Shown here piece by piece: positions 14,859 through 22,656 of a stretch of DNA of 29,142 nt. Source of the DNA: JAFIHK01 sp041441455. Lineage in GTDB: Bacteria; Bacteroidota; Bacteroidia; Bacteroidales; UBA932. The stretch is taken from contig JASDTB010000017.1 in NCBI GenBank assembly GCA_041441455.1, positions 1 to 29,142 on the forward strand, read 5' to 3'. Position numbers and translations under genes: made by a program. Below the pieces are notes generated by a model. The model had not been told where the DNA came from. It ran no database searches and was given only the letters and a program-made list of their open reading frames with translations. The first letter of the stretch is position 1. Each line of letters begins with the position of its first letter.

Positions 14859-16115
14859 TTAACTCTTTACTTTCTTGAATATGATACAAGAGTTGTGACC
14901 ACCAAACCCGAAGGTATTATTCATAGCCACATTGACATCTCTCTTCTGAGCTTTGTTAAGAGTCAGATTAAGTTTATAGTCAATCTCAGGATCTTCGTTC
15001 TGGAAGTTAATTGTTGGAGGAATAGTTCCAGAAACAATTGCGTGTACGCAAGCCAAAGCCTCTACAGAGCCAGCAGCTCCTAGTAAGTGACCTGTCATTG
15101 ACTTGGTAGCACTAATATTCAATTTGTAGGCATGCTCTCCGAAAAGAGTTTGAACTGCCTTAAGTTCTGCAATATCTCCAAGTGGTGTTGCAGTACCGTG
15201 TACATTGATGTAATCAACATCTTCAGGAGATAAATTGGAATCTTTTAATGCAAGATTCATAACATTTCTAGCACCTATGCCTTCCGGATGCGGAGCTGTA
15301 ATGTGATAGGCGTCCGCTGTCATAGCTGAGCCAGCTACTTCGGCATAAATTTTTGCACCTCTGGCAATCGCATGTTCATACTCTTCAAAAATAAGGATTC
15401 CAGAACCTTCGCCCATAACAAAACCATCTCTGGTTTTATCAAATGGTCTAGATGCTGTTAAATACTCATCATTGTTTGTAGACATTGCCTGAGCAGAGTT
15501 GAAGCCTCCGATGCTTGGTATTGTTATACCTGCCTCAGAGCCACCAGACACAATAATGTCTGCTTTGCCCATTCTAATGTAGTTTAGAGCATCACACATA
15601 GCATGTGTTGAAGATGCGCAAGCCGAAACAGTCGCAAAATTAGGACCTCTAAAACCATACTTCATGGAAATTAGCCCTGGGGCCATATCCGGTATCATTT
15701 TAGGAATAAGAAATGGACTAAAGCGTGGCGTTCTGTCACCATCACAATAGCCCAATACTTCTTGGAAAAGAGTATCAATACCTCCTATTCCCGATCCGAG
15801 AATTACACCCACTCTGTCTTGATCTACTTTTTCAAGATCTAAGCCACTGTCTTTAACAGCCTCTTCGGCTGCAATAAGAGCATATTGTGAGTATAAGTCG
15901 AGCTTTCTGGCCTCCTTGCGGTCTATGCCATACTTTGCCGGATCATAATCCTTTATTTCACAAGCGAATTTTGTTTTAAAAGGGGCAGTATCAAAACGGG
16001 TGATAAGCGACGCACCACTCTTACCTTCATCAAGATTATCGAAATATTCTTGAATGTTGTTTCCTAATGGATTAATCGTACCGATACCTGTGACGACTAC
16101 TCTTTTAAATTGCAT
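14859..16115 (-). CDS. fabF: 3-oxoacyl-[acyl-carrier-protein] synthase II
   Basis: The 418-residue condensing enzyme extends acyl chains on ACP in fatty acid synthesis. The thiolase-fold catalytic set is complete: C166 in VSACASSTHAM, H306 in NVHGTATPLGD, and K338 and H343 in ATKSMTGHLLGAAGS. Also present are VTGIGTINPLGN at the N-terminus and NNTFGFGGHN near the C-terminus. It follows acpP by 15 bases. The rnc gene that often follows fabF in Bacteroidota is not here; a terminator comes instead. Confidence 0.97.
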   Translation of the reverse strand: MQFKRVVVTGIGTINPLGNNIQEYFDNLDEGKSGASLITRFDTAPFKTKFACEIKDYDPAKYGIDRKEARKLDLYSQYALIAAEEAVKDSGLDLEKVDQDRVGVILGSGIGGIDTLFQEVLGYCDGDRTPRFSPFLIPKMIPDMAPGLISMKYGFRGPNFATVSACASSTHAMCDALNYIRMGKADIIVSGGSEAGITIPSIGGFNSAQAMSTNNDEYLTASRPFDKTRDGFVMGEGSGILIFEEYEHAIARGAKIYAEVAGSAMTADAYHITAPHPEGIGARNVMNLALKDSNLSPEDVDYINVHGTATPLGDIAELKAVQTLFGEHAYKLNISATKSMTGHLLGAAGSVEALACVHAIVSGTIPPTINFQNEDPEIDYKLNLTLNKAQKRDVNVAMNNTFGFGGHNSCIIFKKVKS

Positions 16116-16130
16116 ATAGCTTGTGTTAAA

Positions 16131-16367
16131 TTACTTTGCGTTGTTTTCGATGTAAGAGATAGCATCTCCGACAGTAGAGATTTTCTCTGCTGCTTCATCT
16201 GGAATGGTTATGCCGAATGCTTTTTCGAACTCCATAATAAGTTCAACTGTGTCAAGAGAATCAGCACCTAGATCATTAGTGAAGCTAGCAGCTGGAGTTA
16301 CTTCTGTTTCGTCAACTCCTAACTTGTCAACAATGATGGCTTTAACCTTTGATGTAATATCTGCCAT
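16131..16367 (-). CDS. acpP: Acyl carrier protein
   Basis: The 78-residue acidic protein carries the phosphopantetheine attachment site at S37 in LGADSLDTVELIMEFEKAFG. It transports growing acyl chains and is the substrate of FabF encoded directly downstream. Confidence 0.98.
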   Translation of the reverse strand: MADITSKVKAIIVDKLGVDETEVTPAASFTNDLGADSLDTVELIMEFEKAFGITIPDEAAEKISTVGDAISYIENNAK

Positions 16368-16420
16368 GGTTTTTAATTAATTAGTTAATAAAATTCGTTA
16401 ATTATTTCAAATTTGGTCTG

Positions 16421-16428
16421 CAAAGTAA
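16421..16428 (-). promoter_or_regulatory. Possible -7 element for acpP-fabF
   Basis: TTACTTTG on the minus strand matches TAnnTTTG at all but one of the fixed positions, and lies about 53 bases before the acpP ATG. No good -33 element is visible. Confidence 0.35.
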
Positions 16429-16543
16429 AACAAAAAAATTGAAAAAATAAAATTTCCACAGAGTGAAATATAAATGTCTATCTATCAATACATATATATT
16501 ACCAGTGTAATTATATCATTATCAGCAAATCAAACTTTTTTAT

Positions 16544-16551
16544 TACTTTTG
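16544..16551 (+). promoter_or_regulatory. -7 element for purN
   Basis: TACTTTTG matches TAnnTTTG and lies 16 bases before the purN ATG at 16568, which implies a short leader. No clear -33 TTTG is seen. Confidence 0.5.
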
Positions 16552-16567
16552 CACTTTATTTTACAAT

Positions 16568-17161
16568 ATGAAAACTGTTAATATCTGTATATTTGCTTCT
16601 GGTTCAGGCAGTAACGCCGAAAACATTGTCAAACATTTTGCATTGCATAACAAGTACAAAGTGCAGCTCATACTAAGTAACAAAAATGATGCCTATGTAC
16701 TAACCAGAGCTCAAATACTTGGTATTGATAGCGTTGTGTTTTCAAAAAATGATTTAGAACATAATAATTTCGTCGATGATCTTTTGAAAAGATATAAAAT
16801 CGATGTAATTATACTTGCAGGTTTCCTTTTAAAGGTGCCTCAAAGGCTGACCGAAAAGTATAAGGGTAGAATTTTAAATATCCATCCAGCACTTCTGCCC
16901 TCTTATGGCGGCAAAGGTATGTACGGAATGAATGTGCATAATGCTGTCATTTCGGCAGGTGAAAAGGAGTCTGGAATAACTATTCATATTGTGGATGAAA
17001 AATATGACAACGGGAGCATCATCTGTCAGGCTAAATGCAAAATTAACCACGATGACACTCCCGAAACTTTAGCTGAAAAGATCCACTCTCTGGAAGCTGA
17101 ATATTTCCCTGTTACTATCGAAAGATTTTTGGATACAATTGAGATAGTAGAGGAATCGTAA
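16568..17161 (+). CDS. purN: Phosphoribosylglycinamide formyltransferase
   Basis: The 197-residue enzyme transfers a formyl group from 10-formyltetrahydrofolate to GAR in purine synthesis. Motifs are FASGSGSNAENIVKHF (phosphate binding) and the catalytic triad N104 and H106 in NIHPALLPSYGGKGMYG and D147 in VDEKYDNGSI. It is divergent from acpP. Its last 47 bases overlap the 3' end of the DUF5686 gene on the other strand. Confidence 0.96.
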   Translation: MKTVNICIFASGSGSNAENIVKHFALHNKYKVQLILSNKNDAYVLTRAQILGIDSVVFSKNDLEHNNFVDDLLKRYKIDVIILAGFLLKVPQRLTEKYKGRILNIHPALLPSYGGKGMYGMNVHNAVISAGEKESGITIHIVDEKYDNGSIICQAKCKINHDDTPETLAEKIHSLEAEYFPVTIERFLDTIEIVEES

Positions 17162-19673
17162 TTCTAAATCCTATCCTTTGGTATTCTGAATTATTAAAAC
17201 CAGCATAAATTGCTGCTCGTCCAATCATATCTACTCCTATTGAGTATCCAACTTCTGTATAGACATTCTTTTGATCAGGCAGCCAAACTGACAATAGGTG
17301 AACAGACTCGCTCATTATTGACTTCTGCATAAATGGTAGATTTTTCAAAAATAGAAAGTCTGACCTATATTTTACATTAGCCTGGAGCCACTGTTTGTTT
17401 GTTGACAACCAATAGTTATCGATTAGAGCAAACTCTTTGCTGAATTCGGAACTAGAGACAAAAAGAGAGTTTGTTCTGAAATGTTTAAAATCGTTTAGCC
17501 AAACTCGATCGGAATGAAGAAAGCCTCCGGCGTTAACATAATATGAGAATTGGTCGTAATAACCTAATCTAATCGAATGGTTTATGCTAAATTCCAACAT
17601 TTTGTACGAAGCACTCTGTAGTCCTTCAATTGGGAAAGCCTGAGCAAATCGCGCACTGAATGTAGGGTATTTAGAATGAGAGTATGATTTTCTGCCATTT
17701 CTAACCCTATAATAGAACTCTGGTGTATATGACACCATAATGTCTAATGAAAGGGCGTCATGGTCATCTGGAGTAGCTCCATAGATGTTATTCGGTATAT
17801 TGCTCTTTGGCACATTCCCTAAGAAGTTATAGTCTGTAATATTTGACAAAGTATCTCGTCTGCTGTACTGGCCCGTAATGGACAATCTTAGGCCATTAGC
17901 GATATCGGTACTATATGAAGTGCGGATGAATCTATTTCGGAAGAATTTTATATCACTTCTACCTCCAACTAGCGCAAAATATGCATTTAATAATCTTGGC
18001 GCACCAGATACTTGGTTAAAGTCTGTTGTCATGTCACCGAAACTGAATCCAAAATAGCCATTACGCATTGGAGCAAAAGTATAAAAAGCATCGGCCTTCC
18101 AGCTTAATCTATGTGATGCTAATCCATAATAGATTGTTGGAGAGAACTCACCATAATTATGTTTAGTAAAATTCTTTCCGATAGAGAAGGTGTTTCCCAG
18201 CCATAATCCATCAGTAAAATTATAATCTCCAGGCACTTTAATCAAACCACCATATTTGATTATCAGACTATCCTTCTTTGTATAGAATGACCCTCCAAAG
18301 ATCATTTTTGTTACAAAAGTCTGTTTTTTCGCTTGTTTGATTGAGTCTTCTTGAATTATCTTTTTAATCTCCTTGCTTATACTATCCTTCTTTTGATACG
18401 AAACAACCTCATCGGGCATTAGTGGAACCTTTCTCACTTGTAGCCAATAGAGCGAGTCTCTTGTGCGCGCTGTAGAGTCTATTAGAACTTTTGTGTTTGT
18501 ATCTCTTTTGATCTCAAGATCTTTTTTCTCTGGCTTAGCCAGTTCACGTTTTAACTGTCTCTCTGCACTCTTAGAGACTTTGGATGCCTGCTTTTTTGTC
18601 GGTGCTGACTTTTGCGAAAGCATCGCCAAATTTGAGGCAGACGATGACCCTCTTTCACGGAATTCATTATAAGTAATTGAAGAGTGAAAGCGGCCTTCGG
18701 CAACCACTCCCATTGTATTTACATTAAGGGCTAGGTTGTATGAAGTTGGAAGATAGACTGCTGGGCTAACTAAATTGTAATCAGTTTTTATTGTAGTTGT
18801 CACCCCCATTTCAGTTGTAGAGAGGTCGAGATATGTAACATTCCAAGTTTCATCTACGATATAAAGAAATCCTGAGAACATTTTGGGTCCATTTTTCTTT
18901 GGCAGAACTTGGATTTTATTGATAATCTTTCCGGCTTCATTCGTGATACCTAGGAATTTAAACTTATAGTAACTGAAGGCGTTTGAATTCAAGGGAGAGA
19001 TCTTTTCGAACATCTCTGGATCATAGATAGATGATTGAATAATAGTAGAAAAATCTGTTGGATTGAATTCGGTAGGGATGGTGCTTCTAAAGGCCTTAAT
19101 AGTCTGTTTGTACTTGTCTGGGGCATTGAACTCTATTGCAGAGTAAGATTCTAATACAAATAGTTTATTAATTAGAACGTCAATCTTTTGGTTATTCACC
19201 TGCAGTTTAAGTATTTTCGGCACTTTACTGATCTTCATTGATCCTTTTACATAAGAATCTGCCTTATATGAAGTTAGCTGATATCGATAATATGGTGCTT
19301 TGGCAATTGCTTGCTTCATTACTTCGTCTGCTCGATTGTAGCCTTTGCTTTTTACCATTATCTCCTTTAGCTCGTAAACTGTCTCGCTAAGTTTGAATTC
19401 TAGATATGTGTCTTTACTTCCAACGTTAAATGTTACTCTCTCCTTCTTGTATCCTAGGCATGAAACCTCAGCATTGTAGAGACCCTCTTGCAAAGAGATT
19501 TGAAATTCGCCATTATGGTCGGCACCAACTCCTGTTCTCTTTTCGGTAATATAAAGCGCAGCTCCTGGAAGAGCTCTTCCAGATTGGTCGGTAATCTTTC
19601 CTCTGACGATCTGCCCATTTATTGAGATACAAAAACAGAGAAAAAGGATTGCTAAGGAGATAGTTCGTCTCAT
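17115..19673 (-). CDS. DUF5686 / carboxypeptidase-like regulatory domain outer-membrane protein
   Basis: The 852-residue protein starts with a signal peptide (MRRTISLAILFLCFCISING). A carboxypeptidase-like regulatory domain follows (GKITDQSGRALPGAALYITE, then ISLQEGLYNAEVSCLGYKKE), and then a long DUF5686-type region. A Lys/Ser-rich linker is visible at about residues 365-410. The last 400 residues look like a beta barrel with alternating aromatic strands and end IGFRITIPLLSQLYPKIFR. I start it at the ATG 19671-19673, one base after the nitroreductase stop, because a TTG at 19727 would remove the signal peptide from the N-terminus. Function is unknown; it is probably in the outer membrane. 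Confidence 0.8.
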   Translation of the reverse strand: MRRTISLAILFLCFCISINGQIVRGKITDQSGRALPGAALYITEKRTGVGADHNGEFQISLQEGLYNAEVSCLGYKKERVTFNVGSKDTYLEFKLSETVYELKEIMVKSKGYNRADEVMKQAIAKAPYYRYQLTSYKADSYVKGSMKISKVPKILKLQVNNQKIDVLINKLFVLESYSAIEFNAPDKYKQTIKAFRSTIPTEFNPTDFSTIIQSSIYDPEMFEKISPLNSNAFSYYKFKFLGITNEAGKIINKIQVLPKKNGPKMFSGFLYIVDETWNVTYLDLSTTEMGVTTTIKTDYNLVSPAVYLPTSYNLALNVNTMGVVAEGRFHSSITYNEFRERGSSSASNLAMLSQKSAPTKKQASKVSKSAERQLKRELAKPEKKDLEIKRDTNTKVLIDSTARTRDSLYWLQVRKVPLMPDEVVSYQKKDSISKEIKKIIQEDSIKQAKKQTFVTKMIFGGSFYTKKDSLIIKYGGLIKVPGDYNFTDGLWLGNTFSIGKNFTKHNYGEFSPTIYYGLASHRLSWKADAFYTFAPMRNGYFGFSFGDMTTDFNQVSGAPRLLNAYFALVGGRSDIKFFRNRFIRTSYSTDIANGLRLSITGQYSRRDTLSNITDYNFLGNVPKSNIPNNIYGATPDDHDALSLDIMVSYTPEFYYRVRNGRKSYSHSKYPTFSARFAQAFPIEGLQSASYKMLEFSINHSIRLGYYDQFSYYVNAGGFLHSDRVWLNDFKHFRTNSLFVSSSEFSKEFALIDNYWLSTNKQWLQANVKYRSDFLFLKNLPFMQKSIMSESVHLLSVWLPDQKNVYTEVGYSIGVDMIGRAAIYAGFNNSEYQRIGFRITIPLLSQLYPKIFR

Positions 19674-19674
19674 C

Positions 19675-20247
19675 TTACCAAAGGTTGAAATGGACTCTTG
19701 TTGGATCCCATTTATCCTTTGGGACAAAGTTGCCAGAAGGGTATCCTATTGGGATTACACATAGAGGAATATATGGAGAAGGCACTTTTAATGCAGAATT
19801 AACTGCCTCTACCCTCTTTTGATCGGGATAAGCTGCTGTCCATACTGCACCTAAACCTAATGATTCTGCTGCAAGAAGAATATTTTGAGCTGCTGCCGAG
19901 CAATCTAAATACCAATAGGTAGATTTGTCTGGGTTACCGTAAATGATAATTGCGGCTTGTGCTGTTTTGAGCATCTTTGCATATGGTAGCTTAGATGCCA
20001 AACTATCCATAACCTCTCTTTTGTCTAAGATTACAAAATCCCAAGGGCGTCTGTCCATCCCGCTTGGGGCTGCCATTCCTGCCTTCACTAATAGCGTAAG
20101 GGTCTCCTTATCTACCGGTTTTGAAGTAAAAGCTCTAACACTCTTGCGATTAAAGATGTTTTCTATTACTGGATTAGTCTGTGAAAAACCTACTACTGAA
20201 GCTAACATTAGCATAGCAGTAAAAAGATAGTAAAATAAATTTTTCAT
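19675..20247 (-). CDS. Exported nitroreductase family protein
   Basis: The 190-residue protein has the FMN-dependent nitroreductase pattern: IFNRKSVRAFTSKPVDKETL, AGMAAPSGMDRRPWDFVILD, and AAQNILLAAESLGLGAVWTA with IPIGYPSG. Unlike ordinary family members it has an N-terminal signal peptide (MKNLFYYLFTAMLMLASVVG, then FSQ), so it is probably periplasmic. Substrate is unknown. One base separates it from the DUF5686 gene, so the two are likely made together. A strong promoter is at 20279-20309. Confidence 0.85.
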   Translation of the reverse strand: MKNLFYYLFTAMLMLASVVGFSQTNPVIENIFNRKSVRAFTSKPVDKETLTLLVKAGMAAPSGMDRRPWDFVILDKREVMDSLASKLPYAKMLKTAQAAIIIYGNPDKSTYWYLDCSAAAQNILLAAESLGLGAVWTAAYPDQKRVEAVNSALKVPSPYIPLCVIPIGYPSGNFVPKDKWDPTRVHFNLW

Positions 20248-20278
20248 ATTTTGAAGGTAATTGATAACTTGTTCTACA

Positions 20279-20309
20279 CAAATTTACTGCCAAGAAATGT
20301 CTTTTCAAA
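20279..20309 (-). promoter_or_regulatory. Bacteroidota-type promoter for nitroreductase-DUF5686
   Basis: On the minus strand TTTG (20306-20309) is followed after 19 bases by TAAATTTG (20279-20286), a full match to the TTTG / TAnnTTTG pattern, 31 bases before the ATG at 20247. Confidence 0.8.
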
Positions 20310-20379
20310 CATTATTTAAAAAGTTATAAAGGCACAATTATTGCGGCATCGGGCGCGTCACAATAGATCAAATTAAATT

Positions 20380-22431
20380 ATGGAACAAAAAAACAAAAGA
20401 AAAGCGCCCATCTGCTTTAAAAGATGGAAACGATCCCCATGGGCAGCGTTTGCCTCTATGGGTAAAACAATCAAGATTGGAGTATTGTGTGTTACTTACT
20501 CAATTTTAGTTCTAAGAGCTCAGCCTGTTCTGGCTCAAAGTCAAAGCAAAAGTGGTGAAATTACCGAAAGAGCCCTGGAGGAGCTCATTGTCAGCTCGGA
20601 ACGACCCACACCCTTTCAACCTTTAGTTCGTGTAGTAGCGGTTATTCAGTCGCCAGAGATAGAGCGAGCGGCTGTCCGTAATTTACAAGATCTATTGCGA
20701 TACATACAAGGGGTAGACCTCCGGAGCCGTGGCAGCGAAGGAGTACAGGCCGACCTCAATATCCTGGGCGGAACATTTGATCAAACAATGGTAATGATTA
20801 ATGGTATTAACTTTACCGATCCGCAGACAGGTCATCACTCACTAAACATTCCCGTTGAGCTCTCTCAAATCGAGAGAATAGAGGTCCTTCACGGACCTGG
20901 AGCCTGGTCTAATGGGTCAGTGGCTTATTCTGGGGCAATCAACATCATTACAAAGAAATCTGAAAAAAACAGCATCTCTGCCAATGTCAGCGGTGGCTCT
21001 TTTGGGTATTTTAAAGCTGGTGGAAATCTGGGCTTCAGTCCAAAAGCAGTTGCAGACGGATGGTCTGTAAGTGGAAATATCGGGGGAGGATACTCTAGAA
21101 GTGACGGATATTCTGAGAATACAGACTTTGAAATCGCTAATGGCTTTGCAACATTGTCTGCAACTAAAAAGGGGCATACATTCGATTTGGCAGCTGGAGT
21201 TCAAGACAAAGCATTTGGCGCAAATAGCTTCTACTCTGTAAAATATCCTAATCAATACGAGCGTACAAGGTTAGGTCTATTTTCGGCTCAATACCACTAT
21301 TCTGGAGAGAAGTGGAATGTAAATGTCTCTATTTATCAAAGGAGGCACTTCGACAGGTTTGAACTTTTCAGGGAAAATCCAGCTACTTGGTATACTGGGC
21401 ACAATTATCATCAAAATGATGTTTTTGGAGCAGGCGTTTCGGTTGGTCGTAGATGGGGAGTGGTTGGAACTACCGTTATTGGTGGAGAGTACCGTTATGA
21501 AAACATCTATAGCAACGTCTTGGGGCTTCCAATCAGTGAGACTAAAGATGTTCCGTTCGAAGGAGGAAAGAAATTTACAAAACAACTATCAAGAAATACT
21601 CCGTCTGTTTATGCTCGACATATCCTGAATATCGGTAGTTGGAGATTTACAGCTGGAGTAATGGCTTCTAACACCTTTGTGGGAGACTGGGGACAATCTG
21701 GATACGGGACTAAGGTTAATGCAGGATTTGCAGCCTCTTACCAAATCACACCATATCTTGAAGCAAATATGTGGCTTAACAACAGTTATAGAAATCCAAC
21801 ATTTACAGACCTGTTCTACAAGAGTCCAACTCAAACAGGTAATGCAAACTTAAAACCCGAAGAGGCAGTATCTGCCCAACTTGGAGTGAGATACATCTCT
21901 CACTCATTGAGAGCTTCTGTATCTGGATTTTATCGACATGGCTACAGAATTATCGATTGGGTTAGAGCAACTAGTAGTGACCAATGGCAATCTGCCAATA
22001 TTACCAATGTTGCCTCACAAGGTATCGATTTAAATGTAACTTATATTTGGAAAAATTGCTTTATTCAAAGGGCTGGGTTCGACTTCTCATATCTTAATGT
22101 TTCGAAAGATTCAAAAGATATGCACTCTTTGTATGCAACTGACTTTTTAAGAAATAAGGGAAGGATATTTTTAGACCACAAGATTGTTTCAAAACTTGAT
22201 GCCTCTTGGAATGTCAATTTTCAAAAGAGAGAGGGAACATATCTCGACAAGAACAATTTTGAGGTAAACTACAAACCATTCTCTCTAGTTGATCTCAAAC
22301 TTACTTGGCGTGAGAAAAAATTCTCAATCTTTGCCGAGACGACAAATCTCTTTAATATCAAATATTTTGATCTTGGAAATCTCGATCAGCCAGGCATTTG
22401 GATTAAGAGTGGCCTAAACATAAATTTCTAA
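20380..22431 (+). CDS. TonB-dependent outer-membrane receptor
   Basis: The 683-residue receptor has a long N-terminus (basic stretch with APICFKRWKRSPWAAFASMG, then a hydrophobic segment ending VLAQ at about residue 53). A TonB-box-like segment follows (RALEELIVSSER). The plug domain is at about residues 70-190 (ILGGTFDQTMVMINGINFTD, LSQIERIEVLHGPGA, YSGAINIITKK) and the beta barrel ends in NINF. The plug looks like the BtuB/siderophore-type branch rather than the SusC glycan branch: it lacks the carboxypeptidase-like extension and has no SusD partner. From memory, similar N-termini occur on cobalamin-type receptors of Bacteroidales, but substrate is not shown here and no B12 riboswitch is visible in the 132-base upstream gap. 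Confidence 0.88.
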   Translation: MEQKNKRKAPICFKRWKRSPWAAFASMGKTIKIGVLCVTYSILVLRAQPVLAQSQSKSGEITERALEELIVSSERPTPFQPLVRVVAVIQSPEIERAAVRNLQDLLRYIQGVDLRSRGSEGVQADLNILGGTFDQTMVMINGINFTDPQTGHHSLNIPVELSQIERIEVLHGPGAWSNGSVAYSGAINIITKKSEKNSISANVSGGSFGYFKAGGNLGFSPKAVADGWSVSGNIGGGYSRSDGYSENTDFEIANGFATLSATKKGHTFDLAAGVQDKAFGANSFYSVKYPNQYERTRLGLFSAQYHYSGEKWNVNVSIYQRRHFDRFELFRENPATWYTGHNYHQNDVFGAGVSVGRRWGVVGTTVIGGEYRYENIYSNVLGLPISETKDVPFEGGKKFTKQLSRNTPSVYARHILNIGSWRFTAGVMASNTFVGDWGQSGYGTKVNAGFAASYQITPYLEANMWLNNSYRNPTFTDLFYKSPTQTGNANLKPEEAVSAQLGVRYISHSLRASVSGFYRHGYRIIDWVRATSSDQWQSANITNVASQGIDLNVTYIWKNCFIQRAGFDFSYLNVSKDSKDMHSLYATDFLRNKGRIFLDHKIVSKLDASWNVNFQKREGTYLDKNNFEVNYKPFSLVDLKLTWREKKFSIFAETTNLFNIKYFDLGNLDQPGIWIKSGLNINF

Positions 22432-22472
22432 AAAAGACAAATTAATTAATAACATTTAAATTGTGACACCCT

Positions 22473-22510
22473 AAATGCTGACTAAGCTTTAAACTTAGTC
22501 GGCATTTTTT
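22473..22510 (+). terminator. Rho-independent terminator after the TonB receptor gene
   Basis: AAATGCTGACTAAG (22473-22486) pairs with CTTAGTCGGCATTT (22494-22507) with one G-U pair, followed by a T run. Confidence 0.9.
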
Positions 22511-22611
22511 ATTCAAAAGGTTTGTATTTGATACTTAACTATTACACATTTTAAGTGTCGAAGGATTGTTTAGTTACATTTCATAATAAATAAGTGTTGA
22601 AAATTTAATAT

Positions 22612-22619
22612 TATCTTTG
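22612..22619 (+). promoter_or_regulatory. -7 element for the S9 peptidase pair
   Basis: TATCTTTG matches TAnnTTTG, 37 bases before the ATG at 22657. No clear -33 TTTG lies at the right distance. Confidence 0.5.
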
Positions 22620-22656
22620 CTTTATACATCTAGGAAGATATATAAATACTACATAA

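Noticed and set aside
19674..19727. A longer DUF5686 start at TTG 19727
   Set aside because: It would put 18 residues before a complete signal peptide and overlap the nitroreductase gene; the ATG at 19673 is one base after its stop.
20248..20379. A cobalamin riboswitch before the TonB receptor
   Set aside because: The gap is only 132 bases and holds no B12-box-like conserved core that I can see.
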